DNA from: Carallia brachiata
Taxonomy: Eukaryota > Streptophyta > Magnoliopsida > Malpighiales > Rhizophoraceae
Assembly: GCA_021464245.1 (NCBI GenBank)
Contig: JADCRB010000073.1
Location: 186,001-250,000 of the forward strand
Direction of reading: 5' to 3'
Length of the DNA: 64,000 nucleotides
The first letter of the stretch is position 1, and each line of letters opens with the position of its first letter. A program made the position numbers and the translations under genes. This document shows positions 37,533 through 48,974 of the stretch, in pieces. The notes beneath the pieces are model-generated. The model ran no database searches and was not told the origin of the DNA. It saw only the letters and a program-made list of their open reading frames with translations.

Positions 37533-38189
37533 TCAGGAAGTTGCTTGCCTTTCCACTTTTGATTTTTGCCATTTGGGGTCGTGGAAACGAGGACGTTGAG
37601 GGTCAATTTTCTTCAACATGTGCAATGCGCCAGGCACAGGTTCATGCCTCTTATTTAGCCAACGACGGACTCTCTTTTTGCTCCGGTCCAATACCATGCC
37701 TTCCAGCACAATCTCAAATTCACGCTTCAATATAAGTGAATTGTCAGCTATGATGCGAAAGACATCCATTTTGTTAGTGCAGGAAACGTCTTGTTTTCCC
37801 TCAGGGTCCATTATAGATTTTCCTTTCTTATTGCCTGAGAAAATGGGAATAATTGAATGAAATAAACATAGGCTGACTTTTCAACATATGCAAGTATAAC
37901 AAGCTTCACAGTCACATTCATTTACCATCAGTATCATTTACCAAACCGTTGATGGACAATAATGTGTTCGCACCTGCGGTGCAGACATTCAAAAGTGGCA
38001 AAACAACCTTCATGGAATTTAATATGGACCAAATAGTAATAAAGTAATATGTACTAAAAGGGAATAATAATGTAGACAACCTGCTTTGGTTTCCCTGGTA
38101 GGGATGTTATTCTTGGCAGATAATGGCATTGAATGGCCTGACTCCAATTGCAGTAGGTGGGCATTAGTGTTTTCCATAGTTGAGTGCAT
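37533..38189 (-). CDS. Small three-exon gene inside the MULE, function unknown (152 aa)
   Basis: Exons on the minus strand are 38189-38081, 37973-37926 and 37834-37533. The junctions use AG|GT-type sites (GCAG|GTTGTC donor, CGCAG acceptor, GATG|GTAAAT donor, CTCAG acceptor). Phases add up exactly: 109 + 48 + 302 nt make 153 codons with the stop. The N-terminus is MHSTMENTNAHLLQLESGHS. The C-terminal exon is basic and rich in aromatic and proline residues (LDRSKKRVRRWLNKRHEPVP, then RPRFHDPKWQKS). I recognise no domain. Lying between the transposase and the ULP-like gene, it could be a third element-encoded protein or a captured fragment. Confidence 0.6.
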
Positions 38190-38199
38190 TTAAGCTCAA

Positions 38200-38650
38200 G
38201 TGTAAATGGTGGAAGGGAAGATCAAGTGAGCGGTGAGCTTTTTATAGAGCAGACATTTGACTTTCATTATACACCTAACCATGATTATTTGAGAGAGAGC
38301 ATAAACCGAGATTGGGATTAGTGAATATTAACCATAGTCATAATTCTTTATTTTTGGCGCCAATATCCGTCCCATTATGCTTTGCAGGTCATAATTGCAT
38401 GCATTTATTGTTATTGATATTAACACTCAACCATTGTGAAACTTGTGGTTTTTAGAGTGGTACAATGTCTTGTTACAATGGGATTTCGGTTCAGTTTTTT
38501 GGCTGCTGGTTGGGACATATGATGCACGGTCAGTATTCAAGTGACAGGTATCTGTGTCGGACAGGACACTGGCCCGACACTAATACATATATTTGATATT
38601 TTAATCAATACGCTATATACAGACATATATATATTATTTAAAAAAATATT

Positions 38651-38689
<39 letters not shown>

Positions 38690-40370
38690 GCCCCACACAT
38701 ATATATACACATATAATAAATTTTTTTATTTGTGGACAAGACACAAAATATATGATAAAATACCATGATAATAATTATTAATTATTATTATGTGTAGGAA
38801 AATTTCATAATTTATTAAAAATAGATCATTTACATATATAAATATATGTCATTTTTTATATCTTGTATATTTGTGGCCAAGCCGTATTCGTTTCCTAATT
38901 TTTTTACAGAGTTTGTGTACCCGTATTCATATCGTGTCATGTCTGCATCCCATGTCTGTGACCATAGATCTTAGGTTGGGACATTTGTGGTTTTGTCATT
39001 AGTGCATCCCCTGCATTTAATGCGCAATTAGGGATTTATATTTTGCAACAAGTAAATTATTGATGAAAATAACTTAGGTAGACATAAGTAAATTATTTAC
39101 CATGGTCAAAGTACAACAAGCCTTGAGTACTATCGGTGATAGGGCGGGAAGATATTCTAGGTGGCGCCAAATTGGAAGGCAGGAAAATGGGTTTGCAGGT
39201 CATAATTGCAAGCATTTATTGTTCTTTGCAATTAGACACAACCATAGTGGACTCTGTGGGTTGTAAAGTGGAATTGTTGCTACTACACTTCGGACAATTG
39301 TTAAGGAGATATTAGCTCCCTTAAAGGAAAGTAAGCGGTTCGGTTGGATTTAGTTTATGATGCGTAGGTGGGTAATGGCTTCAGTTCGCATCAAGGCGCA
39401 TATCTTATGCGACAACATATTTAAATCCATTTTCGGAACACATGTTGTGCTTATTCTGAAAAGGGACAATTGTGGGATGTTTTTAATTATTCAATTACCA
39501 GTTTAGTTAATTGAACCTTTATAATTGTTTATGAAGTGAAATGGTTAGTCATGCCAAATTGAAAATTTTCTCCAAATAAAAATTCAGTTAAATTATAATT
39601 TCATTTAGGTTTCAGTTAACACTTCAGTTAATTGATTTTTATTCCAACACCCCTACAATTATAGTAGAAATGTAAAAAAAAAAAAACTCTCACATATATT
39701 GTTTTTACATAAATTGTAACTATTATTATAAATAAAAACATCAACAATTATTTAAGATATACTACCATTTCATTAACATTTATTTTTAAGTAATTGTTGT
39801 TGTAGGAAATATATATATATATATAAATTTCATCCGGATTGGTTAACGACAAATTTTTGAAATCTGAAATTGAAACTGAATTTAAAATGTCAGTTTTTGG
39901 TTTTCGATAAATTGACCAACAAATTCGTTCAGTTAACTGAAAATTTGCATTAGTTTGTCTTGATAATGTTCGTTAAATAAAATTATCGCTGACACTTGCA
40001 CACCCTTAATCGTATCTGTATAGTTCTCATACGCACACTTCATAAACACTCACACTTCATAAACACTACAATTGCATAGGAACAACTTGATGCCTCAGGC
40101 CCACTGTTTACATGTTAGCCACCAAGTGCACTACACCCACCATTAAATCAATGCTGTAAATTGTTATTATTTAAGAAGTTAATGTCTTGATGAAGAGTCT
40201 TTGGCAGAATTTTTTCAATGCATCTAACTGGCTATCATCAGCAATTACATGGATTTATTGTGCAACAAGCTTATACTACTTTGTTCTCTTCATTTCCTTG
40301 CATAGGTAATGACATTACTTAACAAATTAATTTTGTATGCCACATTACTGAAATGTTTATTATCTAATTT
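38200..40370. other. MULE internal non-coding DNA with a duplicated segment
   Basis: 38380-38460 and 39190-39260 share GCAGGTCATAATTGCA(T/A)GCATTTATTGTT, a local duplication. 38540-38990 carries TGTCGGACAGGACAC and CGTGTCATGTCTGCATCCC, resembling text inside the hAT element near 53900-54000, so a small nested element is possible. No gene seen. Confidence 0.45.
38640..38710. repeat. (AT)n(AC)n compound microsatellite
   Basis: TATATATATATATAT followed by ACACACACACACACAC. Confidence 0.9.
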
Positions 40371-42130
40371 CATCCACCCATGCAATGTCCCATTTACAAA
40401 AACGACAAAGATACATTTTCGTTTATAAAAATACTCCCAAAAAGACACAAACTGCAACTGATACGATTTTATTTGCAACCAAACATAGTTAGAATGCAAA
40501 CAAGCAAGAGTAATTGTATTAATTTTTTTGTTGCCCTTATAATTCAAACAGTTGCCAATTATATGAAAGTAGTTGCATTATTTATTCGTTTCCTTCAATT
40601 TCGCTATGAACACTTCTACCATCTCAGTGTGCATATACTAATGCAGTTTAAATTTGATTTTCGCGAGATTTTTCCCCACATATGTAAGTACCCCATTCAA
40701 TCAGTTCATGTAGGATAAAGTTTATCGCTAGTAGAAAATTTTGCAGAATATGATATGGATCGCAGGTAGCTGCAAATTGTTTGCAAGGATACACACCTTT
40801 CCTCTTTGAGGAAAAAGTTACGTTTCCGGGCAAAAGGAAGCTCGAAAATGCGCTCTGATGCAACCAGTCGAATTCAATATGCAACTGATTGAATTTGAAG
40901 TGCAACTAAACACAAGAATAAATTTCTTCTTATCTTTAGTTGCACTTGTAATTCAGTTAGTTACACATTAAATACAATCAGTTGCATTCGGACATTTTTT
41001 CATGCATATTTTATCTTAATTCGTTTTAAAAATTCTTGCAAACACATCTAATAGCTACAATCATTATTCTTTGTTCTAAGTAGCATGGTTAAGTTGACAA
41101 CATAATTTGTTACTCTGTAGCAAAATTTAAAATTATTGCAGTGGAATAACCCCAGACCTCCCACAATCGGACAACAAACCAGAAGTAAGTAGCACTGAAG
41201 TTCTCTAGAAGCGGACATACCAAACACCCAATGAACCAAACAGCAGATGGTAACCAAACATGATCCAGCCGAGATATCAAATGCAATTGATTGTATTTTT
41301 ATGGGAACTGCCTCCATTTAAAAAGCAACTAAAAAGAATAATAAAATTTAATAATTAGTTACTTGCACATTAAATTTTCCTCATTGTATGGAAAATTCAA
41401 TCAGTTGTTGTAGAGTATCGTTTCGGGAATTTTTCTTTCGGAAATGTATTTTGTATCCTATGGAAAATGAAACCAATCCAACATGGCCGTGTCTCGCATC
41501 CATTCAACACTTTCCATTTCATACTCCATTATGACGATATCGCATAGTATATGCAAATTGCCTATCGTAAATGCAATGGATAAGATTACTAAGCAAACTT
41601 TTGCATCGATTCTTCACTCTGGAAAATATTGTATTATATGTGCAACTACCATAGTTTATGTATGCAATAAGTTTTGTGAGTAGTAAATTTTGAATTGTTT
41701 TAAATGGACGAAGAAATTTTTCCAGAGAAGCTTTTTTATTGCGACACTAAATCCATATGCCAAGGGTGTAGATGGCAAGGGCCAGCAATTCCAAGAAAAA
41801 AATTACGATTGTTTCTTTATACAATCTATCATACTGGTTGGAAACAAAATCAAATAGCTTGCAATGTGGAAATTCTTGAACATACTCTGTGTCTGCCTAT
41901 ACAACTTTTTTATATTTCTTACATGGTTATAAGGTTCAGTGAAACTTTTTTTCCGGTTGGCATGAAATTTTTTTCCCAAAAAATATTATTATACAATATA
42001 GCCTACACTTTTTGTTGCTCATATGCCAATACAAAAGAAAAAAATTCACTATTATATCATCGCACACTAAATCCAACTGGTTGCACATATAATTCAATCA
42101 ATTGCATCTGAACAAATATTCAGGCAATTT
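40370..42130. repeat. TTGCA-rich palindromic repeats, right cluster
   Basis: At least three more diverged copies (about 40380-40560, 40835-41000 and 41270-41430) and fragments to 42115. They share the arms of the left cluster, for example GATGCAACCAGTCGAATTCA against AATACAATCAGTTGCATTCG. Two copies again end near sequences such as TTTCGGAAATGTATT that resemble the MULE terminus. Confidence 0.65.
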
Positions 42131-42485
42131 ATTTTTCAGCAAGTGTAACATTTTAGTTCAATAACTTGTTATTAGTTGCATGTATAAAGTAAGCGTATAA
42201 CAAGAAGCATGACACTACTCGCAAAACATATCATTTTCAATACCTCTCATTGCTAGAAAGCACCTAAGTACCTGAAAATTTGGCTTACTAATGCATTCTG
42301 AAGGGCTGTTTAGTGCACTCAGCAGTTGAACAAATGATTGTTTAAAGTTGGACTTGAATGACCAACACAATACAACTAAATTTACTGTACCTTTTCTACT
42401 ACATCATTAATATGAAACATCAAAACCAAACTCCAACTGCTTAGCCAAAATTGGTTGCTTCCACCTCCAAAACTGTTTTCCCACC

Positions 42486-43385
42486 TCACTTTGCACTTGA
42501 ACCTTTGCTCACATCCACTGGAACGTCATTCTCAGGGTCACCAATCCAGTTGAGAACAAATTGTTTTCTGAAAGCCGGAATGTGGGCCTGAGCATTGACC
42601 ATGGTAAATTTAGCAACTACTACAACAAGTCGTCACATAGCCACACGAACCACAATGACTTACCTTTGCATCAAACTCAATCATTTTTAAGCCATCCCAA
42701 GCTTCCATAAACTTCATAAGAAATATCCCACAGTCATAGCTGAAAAAAAAAACAATGGTTATGGCTTCGTCATGAGAAGTAATAAAACCACTTGTAAACA
42801 AATGTATATACTGACGTTGTTACTTGCTGTGGCACAGCAACTTCATTTCTCTTGAAGTTGCTAATGGAATAATCCTTCCCACAAATGAAAGACAAAGCTG
42901 CAGACATCACCAAAACCTGAACCATAAATGATTGCATCAAAAGATTATAGCAGCACTGAAGTGACATATATATCCTCGAAGAATGAAAGGAAAAAAAAAC
43001 ATTTTTTCTGACCACTTCGCGTTCAAGCAGGTTCCTTTCAGTTTGCCAGGCATCAATATGGGAATCCAATATGTCTACTCTCTGATCGCGAATATTGACC
43101 ACAAACAGAAACCAATGTTCCTTGTATAAGATAGGAATAAAAACCTATTCCCAAATAAAACCATGGTGTCAAAACAATACATTAATTCATTAAAGGGCGA
43201 TCAAACAGAGTGTTCGCAAAGCAAAGAAACCATGCTTGTAAAAAAACTGACAAATAGCATAGCGGGAAGTGGGATGACTTACCATGTCACAGGTTAGGAG
43301 AGAATAGCCGATACTTTCCGGACAAAAATGTCTTCTATCCAATTTTGGGATCCATTTTTTTCCCCGAACTTTCTGTGTGGGTCTC
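42486..43385 (-). CDS. Catalytic exons of the ULP1-like protease
   Basis: Five exons in consistent phase. The His of EHWF (codon near 43117-43115) and the Asp of ILDS (near 43066-43064) are 17 residues apart, the spacing seen in yeast Ulp1. A Gln lies six residues before the Cys in YDCGIFLMKFME, also as in Ulp1 (oxyanion-hole Gln). The tail AHIPAFRKQFVLNWIGDPEN ends at the TGA at 42486-42488. No stop or frameshift is visible in this part, unlike most other coding DNA in the window. Confidence 0.82.
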
Positions 43386-46300
43386 CACCGGCAGCAGCAA
43401 CAATAGAAGCCTAGATTACAACTTAAAATAAATACACTACACAATCTTTTCGTACCAAAAACATGCTTGTTGTTTTAGGAAAAATCCTCTGCGTAATAAG
43501 TGACTAAATCTGGGCCTTTAAATACTAATCACCGCTGTATAGGTTAAAAAGCGTCGGCTTCATACATGTGAAAAACCACAAAAGTAGGACAATGCATATT
43601 TCTATCGCTTACCGAAAAAATTGGGCTGAAATAATGCTTCCGCACACGACCAACCTGCTTTTGCTGTCTGTTTAAAAGTCGGGCGAAGAACTCAACAACC
43701 TGGTACGAACGGAATATGGTTATTTCAAGTCAATTACTTCAATTTTTTTCTTCCCAAACTATACATTTATGACCGAGTTAAGTGACCCATCTAAATCAAT
43801 ATTTTTTTAATTTACAAATCCAACATACTTTTTCAACTCACCACATTTGAAACACGTTGTCGTGGTCCCATACACCTCAGCTCGTGTCGGTACAAGGCAA
43901 TTTCATCTCCAATTGAAATTACCAGTTCACTGTTTCAAAACAAATTAACAATTTTTGCGCAAATTAGTTATATACTAATGCAGTATGCAATCTGCTTTAC
44001 TGTTACAAAGCAACATTAATTAAAAAAATCCTAAAACTCCTCACTTGGCTTCGCCTCGCCGAACTCTGGAGTTTGTGCACCAAATATACCGCACTGTATC
44101 ACTCTGGGTGAACCGCCGATTAGGCACCAGAGTTTGTACTGCGAAATCGCTGGAATTGGCAACAATGCTTGGCTTCACCACTCGTCTCTTCCGATTTCGT
44201 AATGCATGCTTTTCCCTACTACGGGGAATCTCCAAGTAAACTTGCCTGTTCATTTGCTTCCTATGCCACGCACGTGTCCTAGGCCCACCTAAAACACCAA
44301 TCGATCGAGTTATCATTAAGCAATACAACATATCACAACTGAATATAGGTTAAAGAATTTGCTTCTTTGCAAATTAGAGTTTCAAGTAATAACTTACTAA
44401 CACCTTCAGAATCTGCTTTATCTTTATGACTCATTGTCTTCTTTTTACTCATAAGTGGACTGCTACTTGTTGGATCATCCACTATCTCAACTACATTATC
44501 TTCCTTAAATGAATTGGCGATGTTATACTCGCTCTGGCTGTGGCTGTCTTCCAGGCTGTGGTTACATTGCGGATGGTCTTTCCTTGCGATTTTCACTTCA
44601 CTCAATTCATCACCTCTTTTCTGCCCACTTTCATCACATGATCCACCAGTTTTGTTTTCACTACCATCTTTACAACCCTCACTCGCTGAACATTTTCTGT
44701 TAGAAAATACTTATAGTTATTAAAAAACCATACTTTGCCTTCACAACTAGCACAAATAAATTTCAAATGAAATAGATTGTTAACACTTGCCTTTACTGCT
44801 CCCCTTTTCATTTTCGAAGACCTCATCGTGGACACTCTCTGCATCCAGGGCAAATCCCTTTCCATCTTCAGCATTCTCTGATTTCCCCATTTTGGCATCC
44901 CGCCCACCTGCACTTTTCTCTTGCGCCCATGACTTCCGCTTTCGCTTTTTTCTGCCTATTAGACTTTCTGCCAGTTCCTTCACTTGCTTCGAGTAATCCA
45001 TCAATACTTTGGCTATTTGTTCAACACCCCCATCCACCTGCGAGTTACCAACAGAACACTGCTGAGAAAAATAAAACAAAAATATCTCTAACACAACAAT
45101 TTTTCCCAAATGTCTTAGATTCCTCATATACTAATGCGTAATGATTTCGCACAAATTTTCCCAAACTGTTATCTTTTTTCACTGTAAATCAACACACAAT
45201 TTCAAAGTTTCACATAAGAACACTAAAAATTTTCCTATACAGTTTACCTCTTCTTTGTTATTCGGGATGCCCTTTGTCTTATCGCTTTCAGCACCAATGG
45301 ATTTCCATATACCTACCTGCATTCCCTATTCCCTGGCATATAAACAAACCAACTTTATTACTAATACTGACAACAAAAGCTCAACCAATAGCATGTAGTA
45401 AATTAACACACCTCCACTGTATTGAACTTTGCGTAATCTATTTCCATTTGCACTCTGCGCCACACTCTGAAATGTCCAGAAGTCTAGAGGATGTTCATCT
45501 TGCCCGCTCCTCAACATTCCAAAATGAAAAGCGCTCAAAGTAGAACAACTGCACATATAATATATTATAGTCATATTATGGTTTCTCATAGTTTACAGCT
45601 ACAGGAGTTTATCCTTTGAAAAACTGAAGATTTTTGGCCTTCGGCACATATAACAACATATGCTTACCATTAAAAACACTAAACATCCACCAACACTTCG
45701 TTTCCCACCTTTCTCCACTCATTTTCCTTTTCCTTTTATAAATGCACGTGCCTCTTCACATAACCACCCCAAAACAAAGTCCCCCCACCTAAATTTCTTT
45801 ACATTAGTCACGTCTGCCACAGCACTATAAAGCTTAGGTGATGGAACCTGGGAAGATGTAGGGCACAACACTGATCCAAGTGCTAATAGAAGGAAAGCTT
45901 GTTTCAAAATTGTATCATCTACCCTATTACTAGACAATACTATTTTAAGTGTCTTGAAGTTTGCCTTACGAACAATCTTCTTCTCACCTACCCCACTTGT
46001 TTCACCCTCCTCTTTAGTCTGCTTTGCAGCCAAAAAACATGCCAAATCCACAAACCTTTTGCCCACCTCTTCCTCTCCCAACACACAACTTGGCACCGGT
46101 TCAACCCCATTTGGCACGCCCATCAAATCTGCAACATCCTCTCCACTAATTTTTTGGCGCTTACCCCTTACAACCAACTCACAAGTAAAAGGATTAAAGT
46201 GCCCCAACAATTTAATAATAAAACTTTTAGGCATATTCCCACACCTAATACGACTAAAGGTCTCAAATCCCATCTCCTTTATCAACTCACGCACATGACA

Positions 46301-48133
46301 CCTCTTCCCTAATTGGCTAATAAAACGGGTGACCTGTTGTGGGCAGCATCGTGAATAATATGTCACCTACAACATTACAAAGCCAATTTTAGCCCAACTA
46401 CATTTCTTAATGTAACTTAAACAACCAAAACAAATGATTTTTAATGCTCACCGTGTCTTTATTGGTTTGGATTTTGCCATTTTCAGAGGATGCTCTAGCT
46501 GCATCTACTTCCGCATTCACTGCCTTCGCTTCCTCCTCGAACTTCTTTCGACCCATATCATCTAACTCCTCCCATGCCTTTCTCATTTCAGCTGCATCTT
46601 CTGGCTGACCATGACATTTTAATCATTCAAGTATATATTACAATTTCCCACGCTCAAAAAGAATGACAACACACTATTCAAATGATTCTCTGTAACTGTA
46701 CACTCACACTACAAAGCTTTCTGGGTCGTTTTCCTACCTTCCGTGCTTCTGCCATATACCACTTCCTGGAAATTAATGAAACACACTTTACATTCACTTT
46801 TTTTGAAAAATTAAAACTAATAACCAACACCATTTTAACTCTTTGTCAATCAAAAATTTTATTTGGATTTTCTTACTGAAATAAATTGTAAGCTGAACGC
46901 CTCTTGCATCGTTTCTTATTTGCCCCTGTATGACCCTTTGATGATTTCCCTTCCTTTTTACAACTTTTTCTCCCAGCTGCATCTGCATCTACCCTGTCTA
47001 ACCCCTCATCGCTACTGGGACAATCTTCTTTTTTGGCCCCCAACACTTGTTCTTCATTGCTGCATCTACCCTTTCTTCGATGTTCTATCTCTTTTCCCTT
47101 AACCATTCTATCAATTTTCTGATTCACCTGCATCGCATTCTCATATCAGCCATTATAGCTAAAATTTCCATATGCTATTCGTACTCCTAGCCTCCTAAAT
47201 ATTTAAACTTACTCTTAATCCCAACCTAAAAATATCTCTTCAAATTTCAGTTCTCTTTATACGTAATCACATTGAACCAACCTCATACAAAACCCAATCA
47301 AAAGAAATATAAAAAAAAAATTCATCCAAACCTTGCTCTAAAATTAAATTATTACTTTCACAAGGCCCACAACCTTTCAATCGATCACTCCCCTGCCTTA
47401 AGGTTTTCCACTGCAGATTCCTTGATTTGTGTGCTCCAAATATGGGTTCCTAAACATATAACATACCATAGGACAGATTACACTTCAATAACAGGTTATC
47501 TGTTGTTAGCTAAAATTTCCATATGCTATTCTTACTCCTAGCCTCCTAAATGTTTAAGCTTTCTCTTAATCCCAAACTAAAAATACCTCTTCATAATTCA
47601 GTTCTGTTTATGCCTAATCACATTGAACCAATCTCATACAAAACCATTTCAGTCAAAAGAAATAAAAACAAATTCATCCAAACCTTGCTCTAAAATTAAA
47701 TTATTACCTTCACAAGGCCCACTGCCTTTCAGTCGCTCACTTCCCTGCCTTACAATTTTCCACTGCAGATTCCCTGATTTTTTTTGCTCCAAATATGGGT
47801 TCCTAAACATATAACATACCATAGGACAAATTACGCTTCAATAACAGGTTATCTGTTGTCGTCCACCTTGAAATAACGTCGGATTATGCTCAAATAACCT
47901 CCGTTGCTTGTTCGATTGTCCAAGCTCTTACTCATAACATATGCTTCCCACCACCAACTCCTGCCTTCCCGTCGCCCATTTCCACTTTTCTGTCCCTCCT
48001 CTGTTATGAACTTACTGCAAATAGGACATTTGCACTTGCAATGAAATAGGGTTCGGCTTTCCCTCTTGCTTTCTAATCGACAGACCTTTCCCATTCCTTT
48101 TTTTTTTCTTTTATTTTCAATTTCAAATTTCAA
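42486..48133 (-). CDS. ULP1-type (C48) SUMO-protease-like gene of the MULE, many exons
   Basis: ULP1 proteases remove SUMO from proteins; ULP-like genes are known cargo of plant MULEs (Kaonashi type). Exon 1 is probably 48133-48016 (MGKVCRLESKR... CKCKCPIC, donor GTAAGT). Middle exons include a Lys-rich linker (about 47130-46873), an HMG-like helix (AWEELDDMGRKKFEEEAKAV, about 46610-46450), a plant-mobile-domain-like exon (46369-45719) and a Lys/Arg-rich linker with GRKKRKRK (about 45060-44790). Parts near 43928-43850 and 43700-43621 follow. The catalytic exons are 43385-43283, 43144-43013, 42916-42816, 42739-42664 and 42587-42486 (stop). They are in frame across all junctions and carry EHWF, ILDS 17 residues later, QQVTTYDCG and ALSFICGKDYS. 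Some middle exon borders are uncertain. Confidence 0.78.
45719..46369 (-). CDS. Plant-mobile-domain-like exon of the ULP gene
   Basis: A 215-residue open stretch with FETFSRIRCGNMP, FNPFTCELVVRGKRQKISGE and DVADLMGVPNG, followed by a linker and KAFLLLALGSVLCPT-type helices. This organisation, an N-terminal 'mobile' region before a ULP1 domain, is typical of MULE-encoded ULP proteins. The pattern is recognised from family knowledge; no search was run. Confidence 0.65.
47160..47865. repeat. Tandem duplication inside the MULE (unit about 350 bp)
   Basis: The stretch from AGCTAAAATTTCCATATGCT to AACAGGTTATCTGTTGT occurs twice in a row (47158-47509 and 47510-47861), with small differences. It lies in an intron of the ULP-like gene. 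Confidence 0.85.
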
Positions 48134-48232
48134 ATGAAATAAACCCTAATCCCAAATTTCCTCTAATATGTCTCTTCAGTTTTTTAAAATAAAACAATCG
48201 GTGCTCTCCTTTTTAAAATTGGTGGGACCCAC

Positions 48233-48290
48233 ATCCACGTAGGATCGGGCACTTAATCGGGCCTCCTGTTCCGGAAATGTAATGGCCCTC
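48233..48290 (-). repeat. Right terminal inverted repeat of the giant MULE
   Basis: Reverse complement of the left TIR with about 70 percent identity. It also lies directly upstream of the ULP-like gene, so it probably supplies the promoter for that gene, as the left TIR would for the transposase. Confidence 0.75.
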
Positions 48291-48299
48291 TTAAATTTT
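48291..48299. repeat. Right target-site duplication TTAAATTTT
   Basis: Identical to 31155-31163; same caveat about low complexity. Confidence 0.6.
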
Positions 48300-48566
48300 A
48301 TAGATGATTTAGGGGCTTTTCCTATTAAAATGAATACAAAGAATATAACGTCAAAAAAATTTGTGTCTTAGATTTTGTTTGAATGAAAATAGGGCTTGAT
48401 TTTTGTAATCATGTCTTCATTTTCTGTAATAAAAAATAATAAAATGTATTTTTTTATTATAAAAAATTAAGACATAATTATAAAAAATAAAAATATGATT
48501 ACATTCGAACAAACTTTTAAAAACAAATCCTTTAGTATTATAATGGTGCTCTTTCCTATAATCTAG

Positions 48567-48972
48567 GTTCTATACAGGAAGTGCAACCTGCAGCTCCTCC
48601 GATAACTGCAGATACATCTAGTTCTGCTGCTAGTGCGTTGGATTCATGTGTGGAGATCCATATTATACTTACCGTTATGGTGCTTCATCTGTGGATGCAC
48701 GCCTACCACTTCTGGCGAGAGAGGATGTCTCGTCAGCAGCTACTATGTTGACAATGGTAGAGAGACTTACCTAGTTGACACTGATCGCTTGCATCGTAGA
48801 GAAACTGCTCAAGTGCACAATGCACACTCAACATATCCCATTGATGGAATGTTGAATAACAACTAGGTCCACCAATACTACAGGGCCAAGTTGGATATTG
48901 CGCCTCCTCCCGTTTCATCTAGTTACTCTTTTGCTGGTTCAGTTGTTACCTATGGTGTAACCAAGCTTTAGG
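48567..48972 (+). pseudogene. Decayed 3'-terminal exon of an unidentified protein gene
   Basis: After an acceptor-like AATCTAG the plus strand reads [21 protein letters not shown] frame change near 48650 leads to [20 protein letters not shown], a second near 48765 to [20 protein letters not shown], a TAG interrupts near 48864, and the frame continues as [18 protein letters not shown] to a final TAG. The Tyr/Arg/Ser-rich tail looks like a real protein C-terminus, but I cannot name the family. No upstream exon is seen; the MULE lies directly to its left. Confidence 0.5.
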
Positions 48973-48974
48973 TC

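Larger units (their letters stand above)
31164..48290. mobile_element. Giant Mutator-like element (about 17.1 kb) carrying FRS transposase and ULP1-like genes
   Basis: The two ends are inverted copies: left GGAAAAAATTACGCTTCCGG and right (read inward) GAGGGCCATTACATTTCCGG. They continue ungapped through CCCGAT and GATCC(G/T)ACGTGG for about 57 bases at roughly 70 percent identity. TTAAATTTT occurs immediately outside both ends (31155-31163, 48291-48299), a 9-bp duplication as expected for Mutator elements. Inside are an FRS-type transposase gene (plus), a small spliced gene (minus), TTGCA palindromic repeats and a ULP1-type gene (minus). Caveat: TTAAATTTT is AT-rich and nearly self-complementary, and similarity to an internal repeat near 36600 runs slightly past this point. 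The true tips could lie further out (for example 48322 on the right). Confidence 0.78.

Noticed and set aside
38540..38990. A separate nested element with CGTGTC-type motifs inside the MULE
   Set aside because: It resembles sequence within the hAT element near 53.9 kb, but I could not find termini or a target duplication, so it is only noted under the internal region.
35720..42130. Regular palindromic repeats that might suggest a CRISPR-like array
   Set aside because: Units are long, diverged and unevenly spaced in a plant nuclear context inside a transposon; there are no uniform spacers.
44041..48133. Many plus-strand frames opposite the ULP gene
   Set aside because: They are antisense shadows of the minus-strand exons, which have splice sites and recognisable domains.
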